A stretch of DNA of 64,000 nt from Comamonas odontotermitis. GTDB taxonomy: Bacteria; Pseudomonadota; Gammaproteobacteria; Burkholderiales; Burkholderiaceae_C. Of the stretch, positions 61,533 to 64,000 are shown piece by piece. The position numbers and the translations under genes are program-made. Under the pieces are notes generated by a model. The model searched no databases and was not told the origin of the DNA. It saw only the letters and a program-made list of their open reading frames with translations. Positions within the stretch are counted from its first letter, which is position 1. Every line of letters starts with the position of its first letter. The stretch spans positions 3,893,001-3,957,000 of the forward strand of contig NZ_CP083451.1 in assembly GCF_020080045.1 (NCBI RefSeq), in the 5' to 3' direction.

Positions 61533-63406
61533 CTCTTGGCCAGGTTTCTCGGCTTGTCCACATCCGTGCCGCGAGCCAGGGCCGTGTGGTACGAGAGCAA
61601 TTGCAGCGGCACCACATGCAGAATGGGGCTGAGCGCGCCATAGTGCTCGGGCATGCGGATCACATGAATGCCCGGGGCGTTTTCGATGTCGGTGTTGGCA
61701 TCAGCCAGCACATAAAGCACCCCGCCCCGCGCGCGCACTTCCTGCATGTTGCTCTTGAGCTTTTCCAGCAATTCGTCATTCGGGGCGACGGTCACCACCG
61801 GCATTTCGCTGTCCACCAGCGCCAGGGGGCCGTGTTTCAGCTCGCCAGCCGGGTAGGCTTCGGCGTGGATGTAGCTGATTTCCTTGAGCTTGAGTGCGCC
61901 TTCCAGTGCAATCGGGTAGTGGATGCCACGCCCCAGGAAGAGCGCGTTGTTCTTGCGCGCAAAGTCTTCGGCCCAGCTCACCACCTGTGGCTCCAGCGCC
62001 AGCACGGCCTGCAGCGCCACCGGCAAATGGCGCATCTGCTCCAGGTAATGGTCGGACTCGCTCTCGGTGATCTTGCCCTTGGCCTGGCCCAGCGCCAGGG
62101 TCAGCAGGAACAGGCCTGCCAATTGCGTGGTGAAGGCCTTGGTCGAGGCAACGCCAATCTCCACGCCTGCCCGGGTGATGTAGGCAAGCTTGCATTCGCG
62201 CACCATGGCGCTGGTCGCCACGTTGCAGATGGTCAAGGTATGGGTCATGCCCAGGCCTTGTGCATGGCGCAGCGCAGCCAGCGTATCAGCGGTTTCGCCC
62301 GACTGGCTGATGGTGACGACCAGCGACCGGGGGTTGGGCACGCTTTTGCGATAGCGGTATTCGCTGGCCACTTCCACATTGCAGGGAATGCCCGCCAGGC
62401 CTTCGATCCAGTACTTGGCTGCGCAGCCACTGTAATAGCTGGTGCCGCAGGCCAGGATGAGGACGTTGTCGATTTCCTTGAACACGCGCCACGCGGCGGT
62501 GCCGTCCGCGCCATCAAACAGCTCGGGCACCACGCTCACCACACCTTCCAGGGTTTCAGCAATGGCGCGCGGCTGCTCGAAGATTTCTTTCTGCATATAG
62601 TGGCGGTAGGGCCCCAGTTCTACCGCACCACTATGGGCATGCACGGTCTTGACGGGGCGCTCGCTCGCCTCCATGGTTTTGCCCGCATGGTTCACGATCC
62701 AGTAGCGGCCGATCTGCAGGTCGACCATGTCACCTTCCGCGAGGTAGACGATCTGGTCGGTAACGCCCGCCAGCGCCATGGCATCGCTGGCGAGAAAGTT
62801 TTCGCTCTGCCCCACCCCCAGAATCAGGGGCGACCCCGCCCGCGCGCCCACCACACGGTGCGGCTCATCCTTGTGCATCACTGCAATGGCATAGGCTCCG
62901 CGCAATTCCTTGATGGCAGCCTGCACGGCTTCGAACAGATCGCCGTTGTAGTGGCTGTCCACCAGGTGCGAGATGACCTCGGTATCGGTCTGGCTCAGAA
63001 ACTCATAACCCTTGGCCTGCAAGGCAGCGCGCAGGGCTTCATGGTTTTCGATGATGCCGTTGTGCACCAGCGCCACGCGACCCACAGCGTTGGAGTCGCC
63101 CACGCCCGGGCCGGCGCTGAAGTGCGGATGCGCATTGTGCACGGCTGGCGCACCATGGGTGGCCCAGCGCGTGTGGGCAATGCCGGTGGCGCCCTGCAGG
63201 TGTTCCTTGGTCACCTGCTCCATCAGTTCTGCCACGCGGGCCGTGCTGCGGGCACGGTGCAGACCGGTGCCCTGGTTGCCTTCCAGGCTGGCATCGTGCA
63301 CTGCCACACCACATGAGTCATAGCCCCGGTACTCCAGCCGCTGCAGGCCTTGCACCAGCACCGGGACGATATTGCGCGTAGAAACGGCTCCAACAATGCC
63401 ACACAT
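61517..63406 (-). CDS. glmS: Glutamine-fructose-6-phosphate aminotransferase (isomerizing)
   Basis: 629 aa; start at 63406 because the mature enzyme must begin Met-Cys (nucleophile Cys2 in 'MCGIVGAVS'), with AAGGAG upstream; the frame opens 9 nt earlier. First step of UDP-GlcNAc synthesis: fructose-6-P plus glutamine to glucosamine-6-P. Glutaminase domain: '[16 protein letters not shown]', '[10 protein letters not shown]'; two SIS domains: '[15 protein letters not shown]', '[11 protein letters not shown]', '[26 protein letters not shown]'; C-terminus '[13 protein letters not shown]'. Divergent from an Lrp-type regulator. Its 3' end is the island attachment site. Confidence 0.97.
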   Translation of the reverse strand: MCGIVGAVSTRNIVPVLVQGLQRLEYRGYDSCGVAVHDASLEGNQGTGLHRARSTARVAELMEQVTKEHLQGATGIAHTRWATHGAPAVHNAHPHFSAGPGVGDSNAVGRVALVHNGIIENHEALRAALQAKGYEFLSQTDTEVISHLVDSHYNGDLFEAVQAAIKELRGAYAIAVMHKDEPHRVVGARAGSPLILGVGQSENFLASDAMALAGVTDQIVYLAEGDMVDLQIGRYWIVNHAGKTMEASERPVKTVHAHSGAVELGPYRHYMQKEIFEQPRAIAETLEGVVSVVPELFDGADGTAAWRVFKEIDNVLILACGTSYYSGCAAKYWIEGLAGIPCNVEVASEYRYRKSVPNPRSLVVTISQSGETADTLAALRHAQGLGMTHTLTICNVATSAMVRECKLAYITRAGVEIGVASTKAFTTQLAGLFLLTLALGQAKGKITESESDHYLEQMRHLPVALQAVLALEPQVVSWAEDFARKNNALFLGRGIHYPIALEGALKLKEISYIHAEAYPAGELKHGPLALVDSEMPVVTVAPNDELLEKLKSNMQEVRARGGVLYVLADANTDIENAPGIHVIRMPEHYGALSPILHVVPLQLLSYHTALARGTDVDKPRNLAKSVTVE

Positions 63407-63482
63407 GGGTTTCACTCCTTGATCGATGGCTGCAGTGTAGATACGTCAAAAGAAAATTATTCATCTATTTTTTTATTTTTAT

Positions 63483-63524
63483 GAAATTAAATTTCTCCAT
63501 TTCAATGATTTGAAATATTATTTC
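63483..63524. promoter_or_regulatory. Phased Lrp/AsnC-type palindromes
   Basis: GAAATT-A-AATTTC (63483-63495) and GAAAT-ATT-ATTTC (63512-63524), centres 29 bp apart, about three helix turns, with TTCA-N6-TGAA (63501-63514) between. They are in the AT-rich glmS-lrp control region immediately before the regulator's ATG, as expected for autoregulation and perhaps glmS control. Confidence 0.6.
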
Positions 63525-63527
63525 TAA

Positions 63528-64000
63528 ATGGACAAGATTTTGAATGAATTAGAACTCGACATCATCGATCTGCAATTGCTGGACGCCTTGCAACACGATG
63601 CCTCCATCAGCAACCAGGCTCTGGCGGAAAAAGTGCATGTCTCGCCGCCCACATGCCTGCGCCGCATCAAACGTCTGCGCGAGCTGGGCTTGATCGAGAC
63701 ACAGGTCGCCCTGCTCTCCAGTGATGCGCTGGCACGGCTGCAGGGCTTTGGCCTGACCGTGCTGGTGGAAGTCAGCCTGGAGCGGCAAGGAGCCGAGGCG
63801 CTGGATGCATTTGAAGCCCTGGTGGTGGCAAGCGACCACGTACAGCAATGCTGGCGCGTGAGCCCGGGACCGGATTTCGTGCTGGTAGTCTATGCGCACG
63901 ACATGCCCGCCTATCTGGCCATGGCACAAAGGCTTTTCACATCGCAGGCCAATGTGCGCAATGTCAAAGCCTATTTCGCGACCAAGCGCAGCAAATTTGT
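63528..64000 (+). CDS. Lrp/AsnC family transcriptional regulator (3' end cut by window)
   Basis: 157 codons visible from ATG 63528, no stop before the window end; the family is usually 150-165 aa, so little is missing. N-terminal HTH: 'LDIIDLQLLDALQHDASISNQ' and 'ALAEKVHVSPPTCLRRIKRL' (about 10-50), then the RAM ligand domain with 'GLTVLVEVSLERQGAEAL', 'VQQCWRVSPGPDFVLVVYA'. Such proteins bind amino acids and control nearby genes. Divergent from glmS with palindromes in between. Its target is unknown; glmS is the candidate. Confidence 0.93.
   Translation, partial: MDKILNELELDIIDLQLLDALQHDASISNQALAEKVHVSPPTCLRRIKRLRELGLIETQVALLSSDALARLQGFGLTVLVEVSLERQGAEALDAFEALVVASDHVQQCWRVSPGPDFVLVVYAHDMPAYLAMAQRLFTSQANVRNVKAYFATKRSKF

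Overview
The window is 64 kb of a GC-rich chromosome (roughly 60-65% G+C by eye) from a betaproteobacterium, most likely a Comamonadaceae member (Comamonas/Delftia/Acidovorax relatives). Pointers are the Bug-type solute-binding protein, a cyanophycin locus with two CphA paralogs plus a DUF1854 protein and its ABC transporter, an Hsp70-Hsp70-DUF2760 operon, and a short AT-core repeat scattered between genes. No rRNA, tRNA or CRISPR array was seen.

Layout. 1-8.2 kb: type II secretion genes gspJ(partial)-K-L-M-N-D-E; gspF lies alone at 28.3 kb. 8.2-19.6 kb: a TetR regulator divergent from a branched-chain-type ABC transporter (livG-H-M-K-F), followed by an acyl-CoA synthetase, an enoyl-CoA hydratase/isomerase-fold enzyme, a thiolase and a flavin monooxygenase-like protein; this looks like uptake, CoA activation and beta-oxidation of an organic acid. 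19.7-26.6 kb: a lipoprotein, glycerate 2-kinase, and a LysR regulator divergent from gcl-hyi-glxR, together a full glyoxylate to 2-phosphoglycerate route. 26.7-30.5 kb: WYL-type regulator, glutathione transferase, gspF, cytosolic 5'-nucleotidase.

30.6-33.5 kb: a ZnuD-like zinc receptor and a small His/Cys-containing protein behind a Zur/Fur-like palindrome. 33.6-41.6 kb: the cyanophycin locus, DUF1854 and a zinc-ribbon ABC transporter divergent from a CphA paralog with a degenerate Mur-ligase P-loop and a complete CphA. 41.7-45.7 kb: CreA, a D-aminopeptidase, a P1 peptidase, a Bug binding protein and an acetyltransferase. 45.8-51.3 kb: two divergent Hsp70-type ATPases and DUF2760. 51.7-55.8 kb: a nuclease-helicase fusion overlapping a FAN1-type VRR-NUC nuclease gene.

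55.8-61.5 kb is an AT-rich accessory island. It carries a membrane protein (putative immunity), a 5'-truncated RHS toxin gene and an IS3-family element that sits exactly at the truncation without a target duplication. The island is bounded by a 19-bp exact direct repeat, one copy being the 3' end of glmS. Removing the island and one repeat copy would put the glmS stop 9 nt before the FAN1 start, so the island appears to have split a glmS-FAN1-helicase transcription unit. 61.5-64 kb: glmS and a divergent Lrp/AsnC regulator (cut by the window end) with two 13-bp palindromes between them.
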